From: Deltaproteobacteria bacterium
GTDB lineage: Bacteria > Desulfobacterota > Desulfobulbia > Desulfobulbales > Desulfobulbaceae
Assembly: GCA_024280455.1 (NCBI GenBank)
Contig: JAJRQC010000164.1
Coordinates: 1 to 49,313, forward strand
Direction of reading: 5' to 3'
DNA length: 49,313 bases
Under the pieces are notes generated by a model. The model searched no databases. It saw nothing but the letters and a program-made list of their open reading frames with translations, and was not told the DNA's origin. Below, one piece after another: positions 25,871 through 33,992 of the stretch; position 1 is the first letter of the stretch; the number at the start of each line of letters is the position of its first letter. The translations under genes were made by a program, and so were the position numbers.

Positions 25871-26639
25871 GAGAATCCCTGCGGGTTGAGCGAAGCAGAT
25901 ATTCGGGCCGAACATTGCTCAATGCGGCAAAAATATGCTTTTTGGCATTGGGGAGCTGGTCATAAATCTGTTCAAGCATCAGATGGATGTCGATTCGTCT
26001 GGTTTTTTCCGACAATGGACAAAAACTGCGGATGGCCTGCAACCCGACGTTTGCACCGATCCTCTCCACCTCCTTTTTTTCCAGGTAGGCAAGGGGGCGG
26101 ATGATGGCAAGGCGACCGGAAAACAGATCCTGCCTCGGCACCATGGTGCTGAGATTACCGGCGTGCATCATATTGATAAAAAACGTCTCGATGATGTCAT
26201 CGCGGTGGTGACCAAGTGCCAGCTTCCCATAGCCATGATGATCTGCATACCCAAACAACTGGGTCCGGCGGCTGCGGGAACACTTGAAACAAACATCTTT
26301 TGTGTTGCCGCTTTCCAGCAGTTCCTCGGAAGGTTTCCAGGCAACCGGCAGGATCTGACAGGGAATCCCCAACCCTTTCAGGCAGGCGGCGACCTGACGG
26401 GCAACCGATCCGGGCCGTTCTCCTTCAGGTTCCATATCAACATGAACACCCTGGATCGTATAGGAGATCGGGGCTTTTTTTCGCCAGCCCTGTAAAAGCC
26501 AGACAAGGACCAGGGAGTCAATCCCACCGGAAACGCCGACCAGTACCCGGTCTCCATTAGACAGCATGGAGTAATCACCCATGGCCTGACCGATTCTTCG
26601 CCTGCAGTTACCAGGAATCTGCTGTTGCTTGCCAGACAA
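25854..26639 (-). CDS. TtcA-like tRNA thiolation ATPase
   Basis: The PP-loop SGGIDSLVL (residues about 36-44) and CxxC in VCFKCSRSRR place this 261-residue protein in the TtcA/TtuA adenine nucleotide alpha-hydrolase group, which makes thiolated nucleosides in tRNA using an Fe-S centre. LGHHRDDIIETFFINMMHAG is the second family signature. TtcA converts cytidine 32 to 2-thiocytidine; the exact target here is inferred. It overlaps DUF89 by 17 bases and begins 35 bases after the upstream lipoprotein-like gene. Confidence 0.87.
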   Translation of the reverse strand: MSGKQQQIPGNCRRRIGQAMGDYSMLSNGDRVLVGVSGGIDSLVLVWLLQGWRKKAPISYTIQGVHVDMEPEGERPGSVARQVAACLKGLGIPCQILPVAWKPSEELLESGNTKDVCFKCSRSRRTQLFGYADHHGYGKLALGHHRDDIIETFFINMMHAGNLSTMVPRQDLFSGRLAIIRPLAYLEKKEVERIGANVGLQAIRSFCPLSEKTRRIDIHLMLEQIYDQLPNAKKHIFAALSNVRPEYLLRSTRRDSHADAS

Positions 26640-26674
26640 GGTTTTACAACACCCTTAGATTGTGAAGAAAACGT

Positions 26675-27319
26675 CTACTCTACGGGCTTCAGGTAGGAAC
26701 ATTCACCCAGCTTCTGCTCAACCCCTTCCCGCAAGAGCTCTTCGGCGGTAATCCAGGTAAATCCGCGTTTCCGGGCACTGCTGAAGTTGTAGAGATTTTC
26801 CATAACCGACTGCTGCACCTCATCGTACCGGCCCTGACAGATTACGGTCCCGCTGTTTACTTCCAGCAGGCGATAGGTAAAAGAAACCGAGGCCGGGTCT
26901 TTGGCGGTATATTGCCCCCCTACCCGGTCCTTGTAGCGCCATAAATTGACTTCCAGCACCCCGTTGCAACTGAGGAAGTTACCGACATTCCGGGACCTGG
27001 CCAGAGAACTTTCCGGACCTGAACTCTCTATTGCCTGCATTTGAGAATGTGTTACGTACCGAATATCATCGCGGCCGGCAAACTGCTTTTGCAGCAGGGA
27101 ATCAAGCACCCTGGCCCCTTCTTTCAAACTCTTTGCCTCAGCCGGAGAAGTTCCGGTTTCCTGATCCACACCAGAGGCCACCGGCAGCACACCGATACAG
27201 GATAGGGCTATCTGTGGAGTTTTGGCTTTGGCGGGAGCCTCTTGTTTCCGGCTGCAGCCACCGGTCAAGAAAAAGGCGCCGACAAACAACAGGGTCCATA
27301 TTTTTTGCAATCGGGTCAT
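26675..27319 (-). CDS. Putative lipoprotein of unknown function
   Basis: I do not recognise this 214-residue protein. It has a hydrophobic N-terminus ending LTGGC (Cys22), an imperfect lipobox, so an outer-membrane or periplasmic location is likely. The mature part has CIGVLPVASG, an about 35-residue segment suggesting a GNA1162/LpoB-like alpha-beta fold (LKEGARVLDSLLQKQF, RYVTHSQMQAI), and a C-terminal helix. The pattern resembles outer-membrane lipoproteins that report on envelope assembly, but no match is claimed. ATG 27319 has GAGAGG 6 bases upstream. It lies between hisB and the TtcA-like gene. Confidence 0.7.
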   Translation of the reverse strand: MTRLQKIWTLLFVGAFFLTGGCSRKQEAPAKAKTPQIALSCIGVLPVASGVDQETGTSPAEAKSLKEGARVLDSLLQKQFAGRDDIRYVTHSQMQAIESSGPESSLARSRNVGNFLSCNGVLEVNLWRYKDRVGGQYTAKDPASVSFTYRLLEVNSGTVICQGRYDEVQQSVMENLYNFSSARKRGFTWITAEELLREGVEQKLGECSYLKPVE

Positions 27320-27430
27320 AGTGTTCCTCTCAACTTCTCTACTTTTCGGTACAGCTAATTTAGTTGTAGTATTTTTTTTCTCACAGATCGGATCGGCAAC
27401 GCTTCTCATGCTCTCTGTTTAGTGGGGAAT

Positions 27431-28030
27431 TTACAAGACACCTTTTGAAGAAAGTTGTCCTTTCAGATCGGATCGCTCAGCAACCGCGACGGCAAGGGCC
27501 CGGGCCAGCGCCTTGAAAACGGCTTCAATTATATGATGCGAGTTCTCACCGTGGAGAAGATCAACATGCAGGGTTAAACCGCCGTGCTGCGCGAAAGCAC
27601 GCATAAACTCTTTGGCAAGAGCGGTGTCAAAGCGACCTATTTTTTGATCAGGCACCGCGGCGTCATAGTGCATGAAGGGCCGGTTGGAGACATCGACACA
27701 GACACGCACCAGAGTCTCGTCCATGGGCACATAGGCATGACCATAGCGGCAGATTCCAGATCGATCACCAAGAGATTTTGCTAACGCCTGACCAAGGCAG
27801 ATGCCGACATCTTCAACAGTATGATGATCGTCGACCTCCACATCGCCTCGGGCATTTATAGACAGGTTAAAAAAACCATGGACCCCGAACAGGGTCAGCA
27901 TATGATCCAGGAAGCCGACGCCGGTGGCGACCTCCACCTTACCGCTGCCGTCAAGTTGTAATTCAACGGTAACATCCGTTTCCGCAGTCTTGCGCTTAAC
28001 GGTTCCACTCCGAGTTGTTTTTTCTGCCAT
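27431..28030 (-). CDS. hisB: Imidazoleglycerol-phosphate dehydratase HisB (monofunctional)
   Basis: HisB dehydrates imidazole glycerol phosphate to imidazole acetol phosphate, the step after HisHF. The 199-residue protein has GFLDHMLTLFGVHG, VDDHHTVEDVG and GENSHHIIEAVFKALARAL, whose histidines bind the two catalytic Mn ions. There is no fused histidinol-phosphatase domain. ATG 28030 is preferred (GGTG upstream); an ATG nine codons earlier is in frame. No other his gene is adjacent, so histidine genes are scattered here. Confidence 0.95.
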   Translation of the reverse strand: MAEKTTRSGTVKRKTAETDVTVELQLDGSGKVEVATGVGFLDHMLTLFGVHGFFNLSINARGDVEVDDHHTVEDVGICLGQALAKSLGDRSGICRYGHAYVPMDETLVRVCVDVSNRPFMHYDAAVPDQKIGRFDTALAKEFMRAFAQHGGLTLHVDLLHGENSHHIIEAVFKALARALAVAVAERSDLKGQLSSKGVL

Positions 28031-28371
28031 ATATGCACCATTTAAACATTTTTTCATAATATGATTTCAACCGGATCTATTTAGACGGTAATCTTATTCC
28101 TCTTCTTAAAGATTAGCAACATTTCGATACAACCTGAATCACTTTCTTGAAGTAGCAGCCTGAGTAAGCAGAACTTTACATACCGTTAAAGGTGTGCAAA
28201 GGCCGCTCAGATACTGTAGAGTTGAACCAAGGTCCGTATGATGGACTTGATGCCGAGCGGAAAAGCGGAAAAAAACGCGTGAACGCTCGGAGTATGACCT
28301 CTCACGACGTCCATTTAAGTAACAAAAGATGTAAAGAATACCTTTTTTACGACCAAACAATGAATTTTTCA
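28031..28371. other. Gap upstream of hisB and tRNA-Gly
   Basis: About 340 bases without a supported gene lie between divergent hisB and the tRNA-Gly promoter. Only short spurious frames are present. The hisB promoter must lie here but was not picked out. Confidence 0.4.
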
Positions 28372-28400
28372 TTGACACACCCCCAATAAATTTATTATAA
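28372..28400 (+). promoter_or_regulatory. Sigma-70-type promoter for tRNA-Gly
   Basis: A perfect -35 TTGACA (28372-28377) and a -10 TTATAA (28395-28400) are 17 bases apart, the ideal spacing, 28 bases before the mature tRNA-Gly end. Confidence 0.8.
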
Positions 28401-28428
28401 GCTTTCGCAGTTTACTTTTAACAACTGA

Positions 28429-28503
<75 letters not shown>

Positions 28504-28513
28504 CTGAAAACTC

Positions 28514-28542
28514 AAGGTTCGGACCCGGTTCGGACCTTTTTT
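28514..28542 (+). terminator. Intrinsic terminator after tRNA-Gly
   Basis: AAGGTTCGGACC and GGTTCGGACCTT fold into a 12-bp stem with two G-U pairs and a one-base loop (28514-28538), followed by a T-run to 28542. It separates the tRNA from rplM. Confidence 0.75.
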
Positions 28543-28574
28543 CATTTATTATTCATCCTGCTTGAGGCTTGAAA

Positions 28575-29003
28575 ATGAAAACCTTTTATACCCCGGTTAA
28601 TGAAATAGACCGGAAATGGTATGTTGTCGATGCAGACGGCAAAGTCCTTGGACGCATTGCCACCGAAATTGCTCGATACCTGCGCGGCAAACATAAAGCC
28701 ACGTTCTGCAACTTTCAGGATAACGGCGACTTTATTGTAGTAGTCAATGCCGAAAAAATCCACTTGACCGGCAAGAAGTGGGACGACAAGACCTACTATC
28801 GTCATACCGGCTTCATGGGCGGCATCAAGTCTCAGACTGCAAAAGAAGTTAGAGAGAAAAAGCCAGAAGAACTGATCAGGATGGCCGTTAAGGGCATGCT
28901 GCCGAAAAATAAACTTGGCCGGGCCCAGCTGAAAAAGCTGAAGATTTATGCAGGCAGCGATCATCCCCATCAGGCACAGCAGCCTGAAAATCTGGACATT
29001 TAA
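28575..29003 (+). CDS. rplM: 50S ribosomal protein L13 RplM
   Basis: The 142-residue protein matches L13 throughout ([72 protein letters not shown]). ATG 28575 has GAGG 7 bases upstream. It is followed by rpsI 15 bases later, the standard L13-S9 operon ending at the terminator at 29462. Confidence 0.98.
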   Translation: MKTFYTPVNEIDRKWYVVDADGKVLGRIATEIARYLRGKHKATFCNFQDNGDFIVVVNAEKIHLTGKKWDDKTYYRHTGFMGGIKSQTAKEVREKKPEELIRMAVKGMLPKNKLGRAQLKKLKIYAGSDHPHQAQQPENLDI

Positions 29004-29018
29004 CGGAGTACCGGAACC

Positions 29019-29411
29019 ATGACGCAGGAACAGTATTACGCAACAGGAAAAAGAAAAACGGCAATTGCCCGGGTATGGTTAACTCCAGGTAGCGGCAATG
29101 TCGACGTAAACAAGCAGAATCCCGAAGAATATTTCGGCGGTATCTTTTTCGAGAACAAATTGAACCGGCCGTTTACGGTCACGGAAACTGCAGCAGAATA
29201 CGACATTAAAGCCACAGTCAAGGGCGGCGGCAAATCAGCTCAGGTAGATGCTCTGGTCCATGGAATCTCCAAAGCACTGCAGGAGATGGATTCGGAAATG
29301 CGTCTGCCGCTGAAAAAAGCAGGCCTGCTGACGCGCGATCCGCGTGCCAAAGAACGAAAGAAATACGGCCAGCGTGGTGCCCGTGCTCGTTTTCAGTTCT
29401 CCAAACGTTAA
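29019..29411 (+). CDS. rpsI: 30S ribosomal protein S9 RpsI
   Basis: The 130-residue protein has YATGKRKTAIARVWL at the N-terminus, GGGKSAQVDALVHGISKAL in the core, and the conserved end RDPRAKERKKYGQRGARARFQFSKR-type tail that reaches the ribosomal P site. GGAG lies just upstream of the ATG. It is the second gene of the rplM-rpsI operon. Confidence 0.98.
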   Translation: MTQEQYYATGKRKTAIARVWLTPGSGNVDVNKQNPEEYFGGIFFENKLNRPFTVTETAAEYDIKATVKGGGKSAQVDALVHGISKALQEMDSEMRLPLKKAGLLTRDPRAKERKKYGQRGARARFQFSKR

Positions 29412-29461
29412 GAGCGGAGATTTTTCGAACTGCAGTTCAATCTGGTTTCAGATTGAAAAAG

Positions 29462-29495
29462 GGAATAACGACTGGTTCGTTATTCCTTTTTTTTT
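29462..29495 (+). terminator. Strong intrinsic terminator after rpsI
   Basis: GGAATAACGA (29462-29471) and TCGTTATTCC (29477-29486) form a perfect 10-bp stem with a 5-base loop, followed by nine T residues. It ends the rplM-rpsI operon. Confidence 0.95.
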
Positions 29496-29806
29496 ATCCG
29501 AAAATCGCCCACGAAGTGATGTCGTATCAGGCTATTTTCATCGTTCGTTGTGGCTGTAACGTTATAAATCTGGTCCAGCCATGCTGGTTTATCCGAAAAT
29601 CGCCCACGAAGTAAGCTGATTCAGGCTATTTTCATCCTTGGTTGTGGCTGTGACGTTAAAAATCCTGGTCCAGCCATGCTGGTTTATCCGAAAAACGCCC
29701 ACGAAGTGATGTCGATCCATGGCTATTTTCATGCTTGGTTGTGGCTGTGACGTTAAAAACCCGGAGTCTACGCTTTGCTCCGCTTAACCTGGTCCAACCA
29801 TGCTGG
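29493..29806. repeat. Three-copy tandem array of a 95-bp unit
   Basis: Units begin TTTATCCG at 29493, 29588 and 29683. Units 1 and 2 are both 95 bp; unit 3 is 124 bp because it carries an about 29-bp insert with CGGAG/CTCCG ends. Each unit has a hairpin, GAAAATCGCC versus GGCTATTTTC (one mismatch), and ends with the palindrome CCAGCCATGCTGG (varied in unit 3). Differences between copies are scattered substitutions. The array fills the gap between the rpsI terminator and argC. No open frame runs through it. Confidence 0.9.
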
Positions 29807-29857
29807 TTTATCCATATCCCTGCGGGATTGACTCACACTTTTTTCAAGGAAAAAAAC

Positions 29858-30898
29858 ATGTTGCGTGTCGGAATTATTGGTGCATCGGGATATACCGGTG
29901 TTGAACTGACAAGGATTCTTTCCGGTCATCCGGAATGTGAGCTTACAGTCGTTACTTCCCGGCAGTACGCCGGCAAGGCGCTCTCTTCCGTTTTCCCGAG
30001 TCTGCGCCAGCGCGTTGATCTGGTGTGCGAAGCCCCTGAGCTTGACCAGATTATGGGAAAAGCGGATTTTTTCTTCACAGCGGTTCCTCATAAAACCGCC
30101 ATGGATATCGTCCCCGCCCTTCTGGATGCCGGTAAAAAAGTCGTCGATTTGAGTGCCGACTTTCGGTTGCACGATGCCAAAGTCTACGAGCAGTGGTACC
30201 AGGCCCATTCCTGTCCGGATCTCCTGCAGGAAGCGGTCTACGGCCTGCCGGAACTGTATCGGGCCCAGGTTGCTCAAACAGCGCTGACCGCCAATCCCGG
30301 CTGCTACCCGACCTCGGTTATCCTGGGCCTGGCCCCGCTTTTGCGGGAACAGCTCATTGACCCAAAAACCTTGATCATCGACTCCAAGTCGGGCACTTCC
30401 GGAGCAGGCCGCACAGCAAGCATGGGCACACTGTTCTGCGAGGTGGCCGATGGGTTCCGGGCCTATAACGTCGGTGGCAGCCATCGGCATATTCCGGAGA
30501 TGGAACAGGAACTGACCACCCTCTCGGGTGAGGCAGTCACCATCTCGTTTACCCCGCACCTGCTGCCGATCTCACGGGGAATTCTCAGCACCATGTATGC
30601 GTCTCTGAGTGAAAACTGCGACATGAAGGCCATCCAGAGCCTATATGAACAAACCTATGCAGACGAACCTTTTGTCCGGGTCCTTCCGGCCGGAACCTTG
30701 CCGGCAACCCAGTATGTCCGGGGCAGTAACTGCTGTGACATCGGCCTGCAGCAGGACCAGCGCACAGGCCGGATAATCGCCATAAGCGCGATTGACAACA
30801 TTGCCAAGGGAGCAGCCGGCCAGGCAGTGCAGAACATGAACCTGATGAACGGCTTCCCGGAAACGACCGCACTCATGGGAGCACCCTTCTTCCCCTGA
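29858..30898 (+). CDS. argC: N-acetyl-gamma-glutamyl-phosphate reductase ArgC
   Basis: ArgC reduces N-acetylglutamyl phosphate to the semialdehyde in arginine synthesis. The 346-residue protein has the NADP-binding [17 protein letters not shown], the catalytic Cys in [13 protein letters not shown], and [11 protein letters not shown] 29858 has AAGGA 7 bases upstream. Its stop overlaps the truA start by one base, so the two are likely coupled. No other arg gene is in the window. Confidence 0.96.
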   Translation: MLRVGIIGASGYTGVELTRILSGHPECELTVVTSRQYAGKALSSVFPSLRQRVDLVCEAPELDQIMGKADFFFTAVPHKTAMDIVPALLDAGKKVVDLSADFRLHDAKVYEQWYQAHSCPDLLQEAVYGLPELYRAQVAQTALTANPGCYPTSVILGLAPLLREQLIDPKTLIIDSKSGTSGAGRTASMGTLFCEVADGFRAYNVGGSHRHIPEMEQELTTLSGEAVTISFTPHLLPISRGILSTMYASLSENCDMKAIQSLYEQTYADEPFVRVLPAGTLPATQYVRGSNCCDIGLQQDQRTGRIIAISAIDNIAKGAAGQAVQNMNLMNGFPETTALMGAPFFP

Positions 30899-31697
30899 TG
30901 GACCGCAACATACGCTTGGTCATCGCCTTTGACGGCACTGCGTACAGCGGCTGGCAGCGTCAAAAAAAGAGGCCCACGATCCAGGGCTCTATTGAAAAAA
31001 AACTTACCATCCTCTGCAGCGAACCCGTCTGTATCCACGGGGCAGGCAGAACCGATGCCGGGGTTCATGCCCTGGCCATGGTGGCGCATTTCCAGACTAC
31101 AGTCGGGCGCCCCCTCTCCGCCTTTACCAGAGGCCTCAACAGTATGCTTCCCCATGACATCAGAATCCTTGAGGCACGTGAAATGCCCTCTGATTTTCAC
31201 AGTCGTTACCAGGCTCTTGCCAAAACCTACCGCTACGATTTTTTCAGCGGCGATATCATGCTGCCGACCCGCCGCTTATACGAGGCTCACCTGCCCGGCT
31301 CTTTCGACCTTGCTGCCTGTCAAAAGTGCCTCCCGCTTCTCATCGGCAGTCACGACTTTGCCAGCTTTGAGGGTGCCGGCTCCAGAGATCCGTTGCAAAA
31401 AACCGGCAGAGGTGCCATCCGCACGATTTTCCAGGCCCAATGCAGGCCAAAACAGGCCAACCGGACCACTGGTCCTTTTCCATAACCGGCGACGGCTTTC
31501 TTCGCCACATGGTTCGCAATCTTATCGGCACCCTCAGGCAGGTGGCCTTGGGTAAAATCTCTTCAGGTGACTTTGCCGCTATTCTTGCCGCCCGCAACCG
31601 ACACCAAGCAGGGCCGACAGCTCCGGCCTGCGGATTATTTCTGGAGCAGATCTACTACAACAAACAGGATACTCCAGGCCTGCGGGACACACCATGA
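30898..31697 (+). pseudogene. truA: tRNA pseudouridine synthase TruA, one frameshift
   Basis: TruA makes pseudouridine at tRNA positions 38-40. The first frame (30898-31485) has VIAFDGTAYSGWQRQ and the catalytic Asp in GAGRTDAGVHAL. It runs to RTIFQAQ and then loses similarity. The conserved C-terminal part (GDGFLRHMVRNLIGTLRQVA...CGLFLEQIYY) continues in the frame ending at 31697. One extra base in the A-run 31449-31452 would restore an intact about 266-residue protein. Both ends keep coupling (argC at the start, ATGA overlap with maf at the end), so recent mutation, an assembly indel or a slippage event are all possible. Confidence 0.88.
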
Positions 31698-32305
31698 ACC
31701 AACCGCTTTTTACAACCAACAGGAATATCATCCTTGCCTCTGCTTCACCTCGCAGACAATCGTTTCTCCAGGAACTTGGCCTGCAGTTCACAACAAAGCC
31801 GGCAGCTATTGATGAAACCCCGGAACCAGAGGAATCGGCAGAGGATTTCGTCCGGCGCATGGCCGCAGGCAAGGCTGAGTCCATTGCCGGTCTCCGGCCC
31901 GATGCGGTTGTCATCGGTGCCGACACGGTTATCTCCCATCATGGAGAAATCCTTGGTAAACCGGCAAGCCGGGCCGATGCCCTAACCATCCTGCAGAAAC
32001 TGCAGGGAAGCAGCCATATCGTCATGACCGCCCTGGCCCTCTATTGCAGGAAAGACAACCTCGCGACCACCCTTGTCGGGGCAACAACAGTCACATTCGG
32101 CCGTTTCCCAAAAGACGTCCTGGAATCCTATATTCGCTCGGGTGAACCCATGGATAAAGCCGGCGCTTATGCAATTCAGGGACAAGGTGGATTCCTGATT
32201 GAACAAATCAACGGCTCCTGCAGCACGGTCATAGGATTGCCGATGAATGAACTCGTAACCCTACTGCTCAGCCACGGAGTCATCTCTCCCTACCGGGCGG
32301 AATAA
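31694..32305 (+). CDS. maf: Maf family nucleoside triphosphate pyrophosphatase
   Basis: The 203-residue protein has LASASPRRQSFLQELG, VIGADTVI and DKAGAYAIQGQGGFLIEQINGS, hallmarks of Maf/YceF house-cleaning pyrophosphatases, which hydrolyse non-canonical nucleotides. Maf, YhdE and YceF subtypes were not resolved. Its start overlaps the truA stop (ATGA), suggesting an argC-truA-maf operon. Confidence 0.94.
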   Translation: MNQPLFTTNRNIILASASPRRQSFLQELGLQFTTKPAAIDETPEPEESAEDFVRRMAAGKAESIAGLRPDAVVIGADTVISHHGEILGKPASRADALTILQKLQGSSHIVMTALALYCRKDNLATTLVGATTVTFGRFPKDVLESYIRSGEPMDKAGAYAIQGQGGFLIEQINGSCSTVIGLPMNELVTLLLSHGVISPYRAE

Positions 32306-32318
32306 AAGGGTATCGAGC

Positions 32319-32348
32319 TTGACAATCCTTTCGTTTTCATGGTATTTT
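32319..32348 (+). promoter_or_regulatory. Possible promoter for the polysaccharide/signalling cassette
   Basis: TTGACA (32319-32324) and TATTTT (32343-32348) are 18 bases apart in the 300-base gap 32306-32605 after maf. The gap holds no gene. A long leader of about 250 bases would precede the sugar transferase; a GAGGCACC direct repeat lies in it. Confidence 0.5.
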
Positions 32349-32605
32349 TTTATAATCTTAATGCGTTAAAGAGCCTGATCAAACTGCGCTCTTAGAAGTC
32401 TCAACAAGCAGATGCCCGTAAATGATCAGAGGCACCGTATGAGGCACCTTATTAGCCTGCTTTATTTCCGCGCACGGCCGAACCGACCGCATAGAGCAGA
32501 CTAGAGATGAACTGCGGCGCCTGTGCGAATCTACCGCCCCCTGTCCGCGTACAAACGTTTGGGCAAGAAAAACCATAAAGGTACAAATTCTGCGCTGAAA
32601 TATAG

Positions 32606-33988
32606 ATGCCCACTATTCTGAAAAAATACTACCCTGTACGGAATATTCTCTTTTTCCTCGGGGAAGGACTACTCATTTTCCTGACCATCATGCTGGTGTA
32701 CCTTGCATTCAGCGGATGGGCCATTTTCTGTATAGATTTCTTCGCCGATGCCGTCCGGGCCGGGGTGGTCACCGTTATATTCCAGCTCACGCTGTATTTT
32801 TTCGACCTCTATGATTTAAGCCGAACCTCCATCCCCTCGGAGACCGCTATCCGCATCGTTCAATCCTTCGGGGTCGGCTGCGTCCTGCTCGCCTTTGTAT
32901 ACTATTCTTTTCCTCCTCTTGTCATATCAACCAAAATATTCTGGATCGGCTATCTGGTTATCTGCCTGGTCCTTACCGGCTGGCGGGTACTCTATTACTC
33001 GGTTCTTGAAAAACGTCTTTTTTCCCAGCCGATCCTGCTTCTCGGCACCGGAAAAATCGCGGTTGAAATTGCCCAGGAGATTGAAGAGAAACAGGATTCC
33101 GGCTATAAAGTTGCCGGATTTATCGGTGACAACCCACCAGTATACAACCCCCACAATGCCCCTCTTATTGAGCAGAAAACACCACTGAAGACCAGCTGTG
33201 ACCTGTATCATGCAGAACGTATTGTTGTGGCCCTGGATGATCGCCGAGGCACCATGCCGATTCATGACCTCCTGACCTGCAAGATTCGCGGGGTTGAGAT
33301 CGATGACGGCATCACCTTTTACGAGGCCATTACCGGGAAAATTCTGGTGGCAAACGTTAACCCGGCCTGGCTTATCTTTTCCGAAGGCTTCAGATCCAGT
33401 CGCCTCAGCTATTCCATCAAACGAATCATGGATATGGCACTCTCCTCTTTCGGCCTTCTTGTATCGCTGCCGGTGACCGTTATCACCGCCGTACTGATCA
33501 AGATTGAATCTCCCGGTCCCGTCTTCTATACCCAGGAACGGGTGGGAGAACGGGGCGAGACCTTTAAGGTCATAAAATTTCGTTCCATGCGGGATGATGC
33601 GGAAAAGGATGGTGCGGTCTGGGCCATGAAGAATGATACCAGGGTCACACGGATAGGCAGGATTATCCGTAAAATTCGCATTGATGAGATTCCCCAGATG
33701 TGGAACGTGCTCAAGGGCGAGATGAGTTTTGTCGGGCCACGACCGGAACGGCCGATGTTTGTGGAAAAACTGACCACATCCATCCCGTACTACTCGTTGC
33801 GCCATTCCGTCAAACCCGGTATTACCGGGTGGGCCCAGGTCTGTTATCCCTATGGCGCCTCCGAAGAAGACGCTCTGAGAAAGCTGGAATACGATCTCTA
33901 CTACATCAAGAATCAATCCATTTTCATAGACCTTCTCGTCATCTTCAGGACAATTAAAACCGTCCTCTTTCAAAAAGGTTCACGCTAA
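32606..33988 (+). CDS. Undecaprenyl-phosphate sugar transferase (XrtA/PEP-CTERM EpsB-like)
   Basis: The 460-residue protein has four or five N-terminal membrane helices (residues about 13-125), a Rossmann-like region (PILLLGTGKIAVEIAQEIE) and a C-terminal bacterial sugar transferase domain starting with KRIMDMALSSFGLLVSLPVT. Catalytic-domain motifs are GPVFYTQERVGERGETFKVIKFRSM, DEIPQMWNVLKGEMSFVGPRPERP and PGITGWAQV. It should load the first sugar phosphate on undecaprenyl phosphate for exopolysaccharide. The overall form matches the family linked to XrtA exosortase loci, but no exosortase gene is visible. It lies 4 bases before the HEAT/cNMP/PilZ gene. Confidence 0.9.
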   Translation: MPTILKKYYPVRNILFFLGEGLLIFLTIMLVYLAFSGWAIFCIDFFADAVRAGVVTVIFQLTLYFFDLYDLSRTSIPSETAIRIVQSFGVGCVLLAFVYYSFPPLVISTKIFWIGYLVICLVLTGWRVLYYSVLEKRLFSQPILLLGTGKIAVEIAQEIEEKQDSGYKVAGFIGDNPPVYNPHNAPLIEQKTPLKTSCDLYHAERIVVALDDRRGTMPIHDLLTCKIRGVEIDDGITFYEAITGKILVANVNPAWLIFSEGFRSSRLSYSIKRIMDMALSSFGLLVSLPVTVITAVLIKIESPGPVFYTQERVGERGETFKVIKFRSMRDDAEKDGAVWAMKNDTRVTRIGRIIRKIRIDEIPQMWNVLKGEMSFVGPRPERPMFVEKLTTSIPYYSLRHSVKPGITGWAQVCYPYGASEEDALRKLEYDLYYIKNQSIFIDLLVIFRTIKTVLFQKGSR

Positions 33989-33992
33989 ACCG

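Noticed and set aside
28192-28389. 65-codon plus-strand frame before tRNA-Gly
   Set aside because: It runs through the tRNA promoter and has no ribosome site or recognisable sequence.
30898-31697. Programmed -1 frameshift in truA
   Set aside because: The A4 run is a weak slippery site and no stimulatory structure was seen; a base missing from a homopolymer explains it more simply.
32927-33973. Minus-strand frame of 348 codons opposite the sugar transferase
   Set aside because: The opposite strand encodes a clear sugar transferase with all expected motifs.
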